A stretch of DNA of 18,061 bases, from assembly GCA_937915965.1 (NCBI GenBank), contig CALGHC010000257.1, positions 1 to 18,061 on the forward strand, written 5' to 3'. Numbering within the stretch: position 1 is the first letter of the stretch; each line of letters starts with the position of its first letter. This DNA is from an uncultured Myxococcales bacterium. Its GTDB lineage: Bacteria > Myxococcota_A > UBA9042. Under the pieces are notes generated by a model that was not told the DNA's origin, did no database searches, and saw only the letters and a list, made by a program, of their open reading frames with translations. Positions 1 through 8,075 of this stretch are shown here, piece by piece. A program made the translations under genes and the position numbers.

Positions 1-1
1 G

Positions 2-994
2 GGCGACGCCGAGACAGTCGCCGACGCTGTGCGGCGCCTCGGCGTACCGGTATGGCTGGCCGGCGGCGCGCGCGGCTTGCTCGGCCGCCAGGACGCGCTG
101 CAGCTGCGGCACAAGCGCGGCAAGGCGCTCGCCGAGGCCGACCTGGTGATTCTCGCCGGGGTGCCCGCGGATTTTCGACTCGGCTACGGCCGCAGCATCG
201 GCAAACACGCTCGCATCATGGCGGTTGGGGTCGACAAGCGCGCCCTGGTCAAGAACCGGGTGCCGTCGCTGCCGATACCCGCCGATCCCGGCCGATTCCT
301 GGTGCGCCTCGCCAAGCGCTGCGAGGCCGGCGCCAGCGCGAACGACCGTGCCCCCTGGTTGGCCATGCTGCGCGAGCGTGACATCCGCCGGGACCGCGAA
401 GTGGTCGAGCTCGCCGCCGTCGAAGCGCCGCCGATCAACCCCCTGGCCGCCTGTCTGGCGATCGAGGCGGCGATGGCTGACGACGCCACGATCGTCGTGG
501 ACGGCGGCGACTTTGTAGCTACCGCCGCATACACGGTCCGGCCACGTCGCGCGTTGGGATGGCTCGACCCTGGCGTCTTCGGGACGCTGGGCGTTGGTGC
601 CGGATTCGCGATCGCCGCCGCCGTCGAGCGCCCGGATAGCGAGGTCTGGCTGCTATACGGCGACGGGGCGGCGGGCTTCAGCCTGATCGAGTTCGACACC
701 TGCGTGCGTCATGGCCTGGCGGTGATCGCGGTCATCGGCAACGACGCCAGCTGGACTCAGATCGCCCGCGACCAGGTCACCTTCCTGGGCGACGACGTCG
801 GCACCGTCCTCGCGCGCACCGACTATGATCAGGTCGCCGCGGGACTGGGCGCTGTCGGCTTGATCGCGCGCAGCATCGAGGAGGTCCCAGCCGTGCTCGC
901 CGAGGCGAAGCGGGTGGCGGCCGCTGGCCGACCGGTCGTCGTCAACCTGCACATTGGCCGCACAGCGTTCCGCGACGGCTCGCTCTCGATGTAG
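2..994 (+). CDS. ThDP-dependent acetolactate synthase-like / 2-hydroxyacyl-CoA lyase-like enzyme (ILVBL/HACL2 type), 5' partial
   Basis: C-terminal 330 residues of a thiamine-diphosphate enzyme; the frame is open to the left window edge, so the true start and the N-terminal pyrimidine-binding domain are missing. Visible are the end of the middle domain and the complete PP domain. The latter has the ThDP/Mg motif GDGAAGF (codons starting near 661), ending in GNDASW instead of the usual NN. The following block, with TQIARDQV, TDYDQVAAGLGA, VVVNLHIGRT and a terminal FRDGS, matches what I remember of the C-terminus of ILVBL/HACL2 better than catabolic or anabolic acetolactate synthases. Known members of that branch cleave 2-hydroxyacyl-CoA to an aldehyde plus formyl-CoA; the exact substrate here is not shown. 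It ends 17 bp before the convergent deacetylase gene. Family is secure; the ILVBL assignment is a moderate inference. Confidence 0.85.
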   Translation, partial: GDAETVADAVRRLGVPVWLAGGARGLLGRQDALQLRHKRGKALAEADLVILAGVPADFRLGYGRSIGKHARIMAVGVDKRALVKNRVPSLPIPADPGRFLVRLAKRCEAGASANDRAPWLAMLRERDIRRDREVVELAAVEAPPINPLAACLAIEAAMADDATIVVDGGDFVATAAYTVRPRRALGWLDPGVFGTLGVGAGFAIAAAVERPDSEVWLLYGDGAAGFSLIEFDTCVRHGLAVIAVIGNDASWTQIARDQVTFLGDDVGTVLARTDYDQVAAGLGAVGLIARSIEEVPAVLAEAKRVAAAGRPVVVNLHIGRTAFRDGSLSM

Positions 995-1011
995 ATGGTT
1001 GGCACGGGCGC

Positions 1012-3231
1012 TCAGTCCTTGGCCACCTTCGCCGTGAAACCCAGGATGCTGTTGGCGGCGAGCGTCTGCGTAAAGACGACGACGTGATCGTGGATGGTCA
1101 GCGCGATGGCCTCGCTGGTTTCGAAGCTGGCGATGCGATCGCTGAACCGCAGCGAGAAATGCGGCGCTGGGTCCTCGCCGACGTGCAGCTTGCCGACATA
1201 GCCTTCGCCTTCGACATACGTCGCCTCGAGTCCAACCCCCTCGCGGCCGCGCCAGAAGTCGCCCAGAGGCGTCATCTGCTCGACGCGCAGCCCGAGCTCC
1301 TGCGCGAACTCGATCGCCCAGCTGGCCGCCTCGACCTTGACCAGCACGTTCTCGGGGCCGACCCCCTCTCCCACGCCATACGACGGGTGCACGAGCATGG
1401 TCGACCAGGCGTGGTTGGCGGCGTTGTTCATGAGGATGTCGGTCCAGTGGTGCCGAAAACGCGGCCAGGTGCCGTGCTGCAGTTCCAGGCGCTTCTCGAC
1501 ACCGTCTTCGTACCAGCCGATGCCGTCCTCCAAGCTGATCGGCACCTCGATCATGCGCTGGTGCGCGAAGATGTCCTCATGGTGGAAGGCGAAGGTCTCG
1601 GTGGCGAAGGGCAGGTTGGTGCGCACGTCTCCGATCGCGAGGCTGCTGTCGGTCTTGACGCCGTGATTGGCGAGAATCTCGAACTGGAACGGGCTGATCT
1701 CAAGATACGGCGTACGCCACGAACGCAGAGTGGTCGACTTCGGCACATCTCCCGCGAGGATCTGCAGGTTGACCGCGACCTCGCCGCAGATCGTCGGGCT
1801 CGCGGGCTTGTAGGTGGCCTTGGTCACGTCGCAGTCCCCAGCTGGCAGCTCACTCCAGTTCAGGTGCTGGACGCTGTGGCCGCCTTCCGGACACATGCCG
1901 CGTGCGCACAGGCCCTTGACGACCTCCGCCGTGTAGTAGCCCGCTACGTAGTCGGTGGTGACGAAGTACGTCCCCCGAACACCGTGCTGCTTCTCCATGT
2001 CAGCCATCTGCCAGGCACCAGGCTCGCCCCATTCGCCGGGGTTGTCGGCGTCGGGCGCGTCAACGTCGTGACTCGAGATGAAGACACCGCGCTCCGGACC
2101 GGGCACGGTGTGCTTGACGACGGTGTGGCCGCGGCACGCCTCGCGGTAGGCGCCAAGCAGAAACAGGCCCATGACATCGCGGCCTGGATCGAAGCAGTTG
2201 ACGTAGCAGCGTGGCGCCGGGAAGGCGAGGAAGTCGAGGCCGAGCGTGTAGACGGCGCCGTAGCCAATGGCCCGACGCACGCCCACCGGCCCGACCTCCT
2301 TGTCGTCATGGATGCTGTCGCCGATGTGCCCGAACAAGAACGCTTCTGCGTTCGACTGCGGGTCGAGCAGGAAGAAGAAGACCTCCTCAGGTTCAAAGAT
2401 CGGATCGAGGGTCACGAGGAAGTCGCGCTCCTGAGGCGAATCGAGGAAGACCGTCGCGGGCGCGGCGGCAATGCGGATGCGGGTGGCGTCCATGCGCTGT
2501 TTCGACGACAACAACCCCGCCATCCGATAGAGCGCCTCCTGGTCATCGCCCTGAACGATCCGAAACCAGATGAGCACGCCGCCCTTCGACACCCAGGTCT
2601 CCAGCGCCTTGAGCTGCGCGATCTCGAGGGAACCCAGCATATAGCCTGGCATCAGGACGAGCGCGTAGTCCTCGAGGTGGGTGAAACCGACGGCCCACTC
2701 TTCGGGCTTGGTGTCACGGTCGTACGGGATGCCTGCCTGACCCAAGGCGGTCTCCAGGGCGGCGACCGATTCTGGCCCCTCTTGCCACATCCACGGTGGC
2801 ACCATGATGCGAGCTCGATTGACAACCGAGACGCCTGGCTCGACGTCATCAATGACGCCGTCGCAGTCGTTGTCGACGCGATCGTAGGACTCGTAGGTCG
2901 AGGGCATCACCGGGCAGACGCGGAATCCGTCCAGGCAGGTGGAGTGGCTCCATGCGCATGCGCCCTTGCCGCCGGTCGCGCACAGGTTCGCGTCGACGGC
3001 GAGCAGCGCGTCGGTCACGCCATCGCAGTCGTTGTCGATGCCATCGCAGCGGGTCTCGACCGCCTCGAAGCGCTCGTGACCAGGACCGATCTCGCAGGGC
3101 GCGTGCGGCAGCACGAGCGGCTCTGCGCAGCCGCCCACTGCGGTCCCAACCAAGGCGGTCCCAACCATGGTGACCGCCGCGAGAACGGCGGCAAAGGGCG
3201 AAAGGGCAGCGATGGCGGGGCGGCGAAACAT
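1012..3231 (-). CDS. lipoprotein with MopE-like Asp motifs and CE4-type polysaccharide deacetylase domain
   Basis: 739-residue predicted lipoprotein. I start it at the ATG at 3231 because a basic n-region (MFRR), a hydrophobic stretch and a lipobox VGGC (Cys35) follow; the frame is open to 3543, and an ATG at 3303 would add 24 residues. No strong Shine-Dalgarno precedes either start. Residues about 61-74 and 118-129 carry two Cys/Asp motifs (DNDCDGVTD, DNDCDGVID) like the putative metal-binding motif of MopE-type myxobacterial proteins. Residues about 140-330 resemble a class-I amidotransferase/ThuA-like flavodoxin fold (LVLMPGY, WVSKGGVLIW); this is tentative. Residues about 380-620 contain the CE4 deacetylase signature: SHDVD (387-391, metal/base Asp), HSVQH (452-456, metal His pair), RTPY (506-509) and LVHPSYG (613-619). 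A beta-rich C-terminus follows. Likely outer-membrane or surface removal of acyl groups from a polysaccharide; substrate unknown. Divergent from the CotH gene. Confidence 0.85.
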   Translation of the reverse strand: MFRRPAIAALSPFAAVLAAVTMVGTALVGTAVGGCAEPLVLPHAPCEIGPGHERFEAVETRCDGIDNDCDGVTDALLAVDANLCATGGKGACAWSHSTCLDGFRVCPVMPSTYESYDRVDNDCDGVIDDVEPGVSVVNRARIMVPPWMWQEGPESVAALETALGQAGIPYDRDTKPEEWAVGFTHLEDYALVLMPGYMLGSLEIAQLKALETWVSKGGVLIWFRIVQGDDQEALYRMAGLLSSKQRMDATRIRIAAAPATVFLDSPQERDFLVTLDPIFEPEEVFFFLLDPQSNAEAFLFGHIGDSIHDDKEVGPVGVRRAIGYGAVYTLGLDFLAFPAPRCYVNCFDPGRDVMGLFLLGAYREACRGHTVVKHTVPGPERGVFISSHDVDAPDADNPGEWGEPGAWQMADMEKQHGVRGTYFVTTDYVAGYYTAEVVKGLCARGMCPEGGHSVQHLNWSELPAGDCDVTKATYKPASPTICGEVAVNLQILAGDVPKSTTLRSWRTPYLEISPFQFEILANHGVKTDSSLAIGDVRTNLPFATETFAFHHEDIFAHQRMIEVPISLEDGIGWYEDGVEKRLELQHGTWPRFRHHWTDILMNNAANHAWSTMLVHPSYGVGEGVGPENVLVKVEAASWAIEFAQELGLRVEQMTPLGDFWRGREGVGLEATYVEGEGYVGKLHVGEDPAPHFSLRFSDRIASFETSEAIALTIHDHVVVFTQTLAANSILGFTAKVAKD

Positions 3232-3337
3232 GGACAGCCCGTATGACAGACCTCGGCCGGGCGCGGCAAGCGATGACTGGCCAGCATGGCCGTGAATCGA
3301 CATACTCGCCGCTGCTTCAATGGAGGTCGCCGCTGCA
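3232..3337. promoter_or_regulatory. divergent intergenic region between deacetylase and CotH lipoprotein genes
   Basis: The 106 bp between the two chosen starts must carry or overlap promoters for both genes. I see no convincing -35/-10 pair on either strand and no clear operator palindrome. If the deacetylase starts at its alternative ATG (3303), the untranslated gap shrinks to about 34 bp. Confidence 0.35.
3322..3326 (+). promoter_or_regulatory. Shine-Dalgarno deciding the CotH gene start
   Basis: GGAGG 11 nt upstream of the ATG at 3338. It overlaps the alternative ATG at 3320, so it argues for the downstream start, which also yields a normal lipoprotein signal peptide. Confidence 0.6.
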
Positions 3338-4906
3338 ATGAGCCGCCGCACGCAACACTTGTCCAGCCTCGTCGTCCTGTCAGCTTGCGTGGTCACGCTC
3401 GCCGGCTGTGAGCCACCCAAGTGGCGCGAGCCGCCGTGGCCCGACGCCGACGCCGACGGAGACGCCCTCATTGAGGACGACCTGCCGACACCGCCGTGGG
3501 ACGGCGGCGAGGACGGCTCGGTGGCGCCACCGCAGTGCCCCAATCACGTGCTTGAGTGCCCACCGGGCTTTGGCTGCCACAACGGCGCGTGCGGCGGATG
3601 CGCCTCGGCGGACGAGTGCCGCGCGCTGGAAGGCTGTGTCGCGGGCATGTGTGGCGCGTGCAAGCAGGCGAGCGACTGCAAGGACGGCAAGAGCTGCCTC
3701 AACGGGTTCTGCCTGCGCCGACCGCTGGTCGTCTGGGAGCTGTCCGTTCCGAAGACGAAGTGGCAAGAGATCCACGCCAATCCCTCGCAAGAGCTGTACG
3801 CACCTTGCTCGCTCAAGGTCGGCGAGAAGGTCTATGACGACGGCTGCGAGGTCCGTATTCGCGGCGGCATCTCCAAGAAATACGCGAAGCTCAGCTATCG
3901 GATCCGCTTCCCCGAGGGCATCCCCAACCCCGGCTACACCCGCAAGATCAATCTGCGCAGCGAGTACAACGACGCGACCTATATGCGCAATTTCCTGGCA
4001 AACTGGCTCTTCGGGCAGCTCACCGATGTGGCCGCGCCGCGGGTGCGCTACCGCCGCCTGAAGGTCAACGGCGAGGACTACGGTGTCTACGCCGAGATCG
4101 AGCGGATCGGCTCGAGCTTCCGCCGCAAACGCGGTCGGGACGACAACGCGCCGCTGTACGAGGCCGACCCACCCTCCGCGATCGCCAGCAAGGGTGCCGG
4201 AGCGCTGTTGCCGCTGACACCGGCGAGCGTCTACGAGCAGGCGTATCAAAAGCATGACGGCAAACAAGAAGGCTACGACGACCTCATCACCCTCATCGAG
4301 ACCTACTTGTGGTCGGATCACATCGACGGCGGCTCGAAGCGGGTGCGCAAGACGGTCGACCTGCCGCGGTATCTCGACTACCTCGCTGTACTCGGAGCGC
4401 TGCTCGGCAAGGACCACGTGCGCAAGAACTATTACCTCAGCCTGCAGCCGGGCGCCGATGGCAAGCCGTTGTGGGAGTTCTTCCCCTGGGATCTCGACAT
4501 GACCTTTGGCTGCGTGTGGCATGAAGCGAAGCAGCTCAACCTGTGCGACCAGCTCGCCACCGGCATGGAATGGGACACCGGCATGATCGAGGCCGGCATG
4601 CACACCGAGTACCCGCTGGGCAGCGAGGATTTCTTCAATGTACTCATCGATGTTGTCCTGAGTGACAATGACCTGCGCGCCCAGGTGCAGACCCGAATCT
4701 GCGAGTTCACCGCTTCGGACGTCTGGAAGTACAAGCTGCCCAAGCTGGTCGACGCGCTCGAGGCGCAACTCGCCGAAGAGCTTGCGACCGACACCCGCGA
4801 CCGCAACAAGTCGAGCAAGGACTTCAAGGCAGCGGTGAGCGCCCTGCGCACGTGGATCACCAAGCGAGGCGACCTGCTGCGATTCAACCTCGACTGTGGC
4901 TGGTAG
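3338..4906 (+). CDS. Cys-rich CotH-kinase family lipoprotein
   Basis: 522-residue lipoprotein. The ATG at 3338 is chosen over an in-frame ATG at 3320 because GGAGG (3322-3326) lies 11 nt before it, and the product starts MSRRTQ with a lipobox LAGC (Cys24). An acidic linker follows (about 35-60), then a cluster of 12 cysteines at about 67-125 in short C-x-n-C units. Residues about 130-520 are a CotH domain: an RIRGG strand near 173-177, RKINLRSEYND at 202-212, the kinase-like catalytic loop KDHVRKNYY (Asp359-x4-Asn364, the same spacing as the HRDxxxxN loop of protein kinases) and the metal-binding segment WDLDMTFG (384-391). CotH proteins are atypical secreted kinases that phosphorylate extracellular proteins, as in Bacillus spore coat. 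Target here unknown. The predicted lipid anchor suggests a surface kinase. Starts 106 bp from the divergent deacetylase lipoprotein, so shared regulation is possible. Confidence 0.9.
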   Translation: MSRRTQHLSSLVVLSACVVTLAGCEPPKWREPPWPDADADGDALIEDDLPTPPWDGGEDGSVAPPQCPNHVLECPPGFGCHNGACGGCASADECRALEGCVAGMCGACKQASDCKDGKSCLNGFCLRRPLVVWELSVPKTKWQEIHANPSQELYAPCSLKVGEKVYDDGCEVRIRGGISKKYAKLSYRIRFPEGIPNPGYTRKINLRSEYNDATYMRNFLANWLFGQLTDVAAPRVRYRRLKVNGEDYGVYAEIERIGSSFRRKRGRDDNAPLYEADPPSAIASKGAGALLPLTPASVYEQAYQKHDGKQEGYDDLITLIETYLWSDHIDGGSKRVRKTVDLPRYLDYLAVLGALLGKDHVRKNYYLSLQPGADGKPLWEFFPWDLDMTFGCVWHEAKQLNLCDQLATGMEWDTGMIEAGMHTEYPLGSEDFFNVLIDVVLSDNDLRAQVQTRICEFTASDVWKYKLPKLVDALEAQLAEELATDTRDRNKSSKDFKAAVSALRTWITKRGDLLRFNLDCGW

Positions 4907-4955
4907 CTCGGCTTCGGCGCGGGCCGGCGAATGACCCACAGCGGCCGGCAGCGCG

Positions 4956-6518
4956 CTACAGCTCGCAACCCTTCGCGCTACAAACGGATGCAGACCACGA
5001 CGCGTTGCCAGGGACGGTGGTGACCTTCATCGCGGCGACGCTGCGGGTGGGGACCTTGGCCACCGACGGCGGCACGTAGAGCGTGCGCGGGATGGCCTTG
5101 AAGGCGTGCACGAAGGCATCGCCGATCACCTCGCTGTCGCAGGCGACCGCGCCGGCGGCATCGGTTCGAACCAACCAGGCGTCGCGCTCGCCGCCGCCAT
5201 GGCTGTCGTTGCGACCGGCGAGCATCAAGGCGCCGCCGCTGTTGGTCGCGATCGCTGCGATCTTGTCGCCGTGGCCAGCGCCGAGATCTTGCCATGCAGT
5301 GGGCGTGCCCTTGCCGTTGGTGACCAGCAGGAAGCCGTCATCGCTGCCGCCAAAGCTGTCGCCGCGGCCGGCGAAGGCCCAGCCGTCGGGAGTCGGCTGC
5401 ACCGCGTAGACCCGCTCTTCCTTGGCGCCGCCATAACGTGCGAACCATTGCACATGACCGATCGCGTTGACGTGCAGCGCAAACGCGTCGGAGAGGGTGG
5501 CGCCGAAGCCATCGGTAAAGCCAGCGACAGTAAAGCCGCCGTCGGGGGCAAACGCCACCGCGCGGGCTTCGTCATCGGCGGGCGAACCGTACACATACGA
5601 CCACAGGAAGTTTCCGTCCGGTTCCAGCGAGATCAGCCAGATATCGTCATTGCCAGCGCCAGCGCTCTCGCTGGCACCAGCGACCACGATACCGCCGTTC
5701 TGCCCCGCGCTGTTCTTGAAAGCCGCAACCGCGAAACCGCTGTCGTTCTGCGTGCCGCCGAGCGTTCGCGCCCACAGCACCGCGCCAAGATCGTCGACGC
5801 GCAGCACCAGGAGATTGTCGTGTTTGGGCGTGCCGGGACCTTCGCTGAAGGTGCTGCCGACCGCGACTACGCCGCCGCCAGCGAGGGCAGCGAGGTCCAC
5901 GGCCAGTTCATCCGATGGCCCACCGTAGCGAAAGGACCACTTGGGGGTGCCAGTGGCGTTGGTGCGCATCAGCCAGGCGTCGCTGTCGCCACCGACTCCG
6001 GCGGTGCGGCCCGCCACGGCGAGATCTCCGCCAGCGAGAGCGACCACGCCGCGCGCATCGTCAAAGCCTGCGGTCCCGTAGGCGCGCGCCCACAGGCGCG
6101 CGCCGCAAGCGTCTGTGCGAATCAACAGCGCATCCACATCGCCAGCCCCCATCGACGCGGTGGTCCCCGCGAGGACCGCACCGCCGTCGGCGAAGGCGAC
6201 CAGGTCGAAGGCCTCCTCATCGAATTCGCCGCCGTAGACCTGCTGCAGCGATGTGCTCGGCGGTTGCGCCGCGGCGTCTTTGTCGCCATCGGCAGAGAAG
6301 AGCGAATCGAGGCTGCCGGCGTCGAACGGAGCCGCCAAGCCATCGGCCAGGACGCCCCGACCAACGACATCACCGCCCCCCACGCCAGGCTGTTGGAAGG
6401 CGTCGTGATCGATGATCGCGATCGGCCCTGGGTCGCAGGCGTTCAAAACAAACAGAAGCGCGATCGCCCAAAGGCTGAAAGTGAGAGGAGCCGGAAGTGT
6501 TCGGACAGCGTATGGCAT
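4956..6518 (-). CDS. seven-repeat beta-propeller lipoprotein
   Basis: 520-residue predicted lipoprotein. The start at the ATG at 6518 gives a signal peptide (MPYAVRTLP, hydrophobic stretch, lipobox LNAC, Cys28); the frame is open to 6875 but that extension is Pro/Arg-rich and not signal-like. After a Gly/Asp-rich linker (29-90) there are seven repeats of 50-57 residues at about 92-143, 144-194, 195-249, 250-306, 307-358, 359-409 and 410-460. Each runs roughly YGG-x-D-x-A-xx-V/A-x6-GG-x-VVAG-x-x-x-S-x-G-x-x-D-AWL-x-R-x-D-x-x-G-x-x-x-W. This resembles the SBBP / delta-60-type repeats of secreted proteins. Seven units fit a complete seven-bladed propeller. A 60-residue C-terminal strand region holds a Cys pair (513, 518). 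Function unknown; surface binding or scaffold is inference. No strong Shine-Dalgarno is seen. It converges on the CotH gene with a 49-bp gap. Confidence 0.82.
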   Translation of the reverse strand: MPYAVRTLPAPLTFSLWAIALLFVLNACDPGPIAIIDHDAFQQPGVGGGDVVGRGVLADGLAAPFDAGSLDSLFSADGDKDAAAQPPSTSLQQVYGGEFDEEAFDLVAFADGGAVLAGTTASMGAGDVDALLIRTDACGARLWARAYGTAGFDDARGVVALAGGDLAVAGRTAGVGGDSDAWLMRTNATGTPKWSFRYGGPSDELAVDLAALAGGGVVAVGSTFSEGPGTPKHDNLLVLRVDDLGAVLWARTLGGTQNDSGFAVAAFKNSAGQNGGIVVAGASESAGAGNDDIWLISLEPDGNFLWSYVYGSPADDEARAVAFAPDGGFTVAGFTDGFGATLSDAFALHVNAIGHVQWFARYGGAKEERVYAVQPTPDGWAFAGRGDSFGGSDDGFLLVTNGKGTPTAWQDLGAGHGDKIAAIATNSGGALMLAGRNDSHGGGERDAWLVRTDAAGAVACDSEVIGDAFVHAFKAIPRTLYVPPSVAKVPTRSVAAMKVTTVPGNASWSASVCSAKGCEL

Positions 6519-6741
6519 GAATGTGCGGGAGTTTCTCGGTGGTCGAGTTCGGTCGGTGGGCAGGCCACGAGCGGGGGAAGGGCAAGGCGGCCCGGCCAGA
6601 GGTTCGATCCGGCCAGCCGAGAGGGCGGCCCAACCAAGAGTCATTGTGCACGTCGCCGCGCGCTGTGGGTAGCGGCGCGGCGGTGATCTGCGAGCAGCGA
6701 CCGTTCCAGGCTGCGCGCGGCTGTCACCAAGGGAGAGGCCG
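6519..6741. other. intergenic region upstream of the propeller gene, downstream of hutI
   Basis: 223 bp with no supported gene. It holds a GC-rich hairpin: CGCCGCGC at 6654-6661 pairs with GCGCGGCG at 6675-6682 around a 13-nt loop. No T-tract follows in the direction of hutI transcription, so it is at best a weak candidate terminator. No clear promoter for the propeller gene was recognised. Confidence 0.35.
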
Positions 6742-8016
6742 TCAGGTGGCGGCGAGCGCCTCGTCGAAGCCGATCCAGGCGCGCGGCGGCGCACCCAGCT
6801 CGTAGAAGAGGGCATCGGGGTGGGCGATGTCGAAGGCCGTGCCGAGGAAACGTTCGCCCACCGCGATCCGGCCACAGAAGCCGGCAGGCTCGGCGACGGC
6901 GAGCGCGCCGCAGCGGGTGACAGCGCGGATCGCCTCTTGTGGGCTCAGAGCGGCCTCAAGCACGGCGATCTGCAACGCCAGCGGCAGGTTGGTCGTCATG
7001 GCCGAGCCTGGGTTGCAGTCGGTGGCGAGCGCCAGAAGCGCGCCAGCGTCGACGAGATCTCGCATCGGCGCGTGCGCAGTTCGCAAGAAGAGCGACGTAA
7101 GCGGCAGACAGACGGCAACCGTGCTACTCGCGGCGAGGCAGGCGACCGACTCGGCCGAGGTGACGAGCAGGTGGTCGACGCTGACGGCGCCGCGCTCGAC
7201 GGCCCAGGCGACACCGCCGAGATCGGCGAACTCGTCGACGTGCGCCTTCATGCGCAGACCTTGGCCGATCGCGTTCATCCAGAGACGCTCGGCGTTCTCG
7301 AGAGAGAAGTAGCCCTCGTCAATGAACACATCGAAGAACGGGCAGGGTATGGCCTCCTGATCGCGGGCGTGGGTCAGAGCCGGCACGATGTCGTCACACA
7401 CATAGGCAACGTAGGCGTCGGGGTCACCGCTGTGCTCGGGCGGCACGGCGTGGGCGGGCATCGCCGTGGCGACCACCTCGATCTGGCCGTCGAACCGCTC
7501 GGCGAGCGCGCCGATAGCGAGCAACTGCCGAACCTCGGCGTCCGTCTGCATCCCGTATCCGGTCTTGATCTCGACTAGCCTCACTCCCCAGCGCCGCATC
7601 TCGGCGAGCCGCGGTGCGCTCTGCGCGACCAGATCTTCGACGGGCGCCGCCCGCGTCGCCGCCATCGTCGCGAGGATTCCGCCGCCGTCTGCGGCGATAT
7701 CAGCGTAGCTCGCCCCTGACAGGCGCCGCGAGAACTCCGCGCTGCGATCGCCGGCGAAGACCGCGTGGGTGTGGGCGTCGACGAACCCCGGCATCAGGAC
7801 GCGTCCGCCCAGATCGATGGTCCGGTCTGCAGCTGGCCGATCAGCGGCGGCGCGAGGACCGATCCACGTGACGTACCAGCCAGTCGCGCGGGATTCGAGC
7901 ACGACGTCTGAATCGGATGCGAGTCCGAGCGTCGCCCAATCGGCGACGGGCCCGCGATCGGGGCCCGCACAGGTCAGAACGTGGGCGGCGCCAGTGAGGC
8001 AGGTTGTTTCGGACAC
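6742..8016 (-). CDS. hutI: imidazolonepropionase
   Basis: Hydrolyses 4-imidazolone-5-propionate to N-formimino-glutamate, the third step of histidine breakdown, in the cytoplasm. I take the GTG at 8016 as start because GGAG (8022-8025) sits 5 nt before it; this gives 424 residues, near the usual 405-420. The frame is open to 8073, but those extra codons come from the inverted repeat and are unlikely to be translated. Amidohydrolase hallmarks are all present: VDAHTHAVFAGDR with metal ligands His82 and His84, KTGYGM (151-156), PAHAVPPE (187-194), DVFIDEGYFS (229-238), KAHVDEF with His259, SVDHL (279-283) and TDCNPG with metal Asp333. It lies downstream of hutU but is separated from it by the repeat-bounded mscS segment. 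hutH and hutG are not in the window. Confidence 0.95.
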   Translation of the reverse strand: MSETTCLTGAAHVLTCAGPDRGPVADWATLGLASDSDVVLESRATGWYVTWIGPRAAADRPAADRTIDLGGRVLMPGFVDAHTHAVFAGDRSAEFSRRLSGASYADIAADGGGILATMAATRAAPVEDLVAQSAPRLAEMRRWGVRLVEIKTGYGMQTDAEVRQLLAIGALAERFDGQIEVVATAMPAHAVPPEHSGDPDAYVAYVCDDIVPALTHARDQEAIPCPFFDVFIDEGYFSLENAERLWMNAIGQGLRMKAHVDEFADLGGVAWAVERGAVSVDHLLVTSAESVACLAASSTVAVCLPLTSLFLRTAHAPMRDLVDAGALLALATDCNPGSAMTTNLPLALQIAVLEAALSPQEAIRAVTRCGALAVAEPAGFCGRIAVGERFLGTAFDIAHPDALFYELGAPPRAWIGFDEALAAT

Positions 8017-8021
8017 GGGGA

Positions 8022-8025
8022 CTCC
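8022..8025 (-). promoter_or_regulatory. Shine-Dalgarno selecting the hutI GTG start
   Basis: On the minus strand GGAG stands 5 nt before the GTG at 8014-8016. It rejects the longer in-frame start at 8073, which would begin inside the inverted repeat. Confidence 0.6.
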
Positions 8026-8047
8026 AGGTCGGTGGCGATGGCACGAT

Positions 8048-8075
8048 GGTGTCAGGCATTGACAATTGTACAATT
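8048..8075 (+). repeat. left 28-bp inverted repeat (hutI leader side)
   Basis: Begins GGTGTCAGGC and ends TTGTACAATT. It is the exact reverse complement of 9349-9376. The inner 12 bp (8064-8075, AATTGTACAATT) are themselves a perfect palindrome. It lies 32 bp upstream of the hutI start codon, within the hutI leader. Confidence 0.9.

Noticed and set aside
1084..3246. A 720-codon plus-strand open frame opposite the deacetylase gene
   Set aside because: The minus-strand product has a signal peptide and all CE4 motifs; the antisense product has neither a recognisable fold nor a ribosome-binding site.
3380..4939. A 519-codon minus-strand open frame opposite the CotH gene
   Set aside because: Antisense shadow of a GC-rich gene; the sense strand carries the kinase-like motifs and lipobox.
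4907..4955. Candidate terminator between the convergent CotH and propeller genes
   Set aside because: There are GCCGGC blocks that could pair, but the helix is short and no T-tract follows on either strand.
6608..6625. GGTTCGATCC, resembling a tRNA T-arm
   Set aside because: The flanking bases do not form a 5-bp T-stem and no acceptor, D- or anticodon arm can be found upstream.
5106..6686. A 526-codon plus-strand open frame opposite the propeller gene
   Set aside because: Its internal periodicity is only the mirror of the seven sense-strand repeats; no domain is recognisable.
8014..8073. A longer hutI start at 8073
   Set aside because: Those codons come from the inverted repeat and leader; a good Shine-Dalgarno precedes the GTG at 8016, giving the usual family length.
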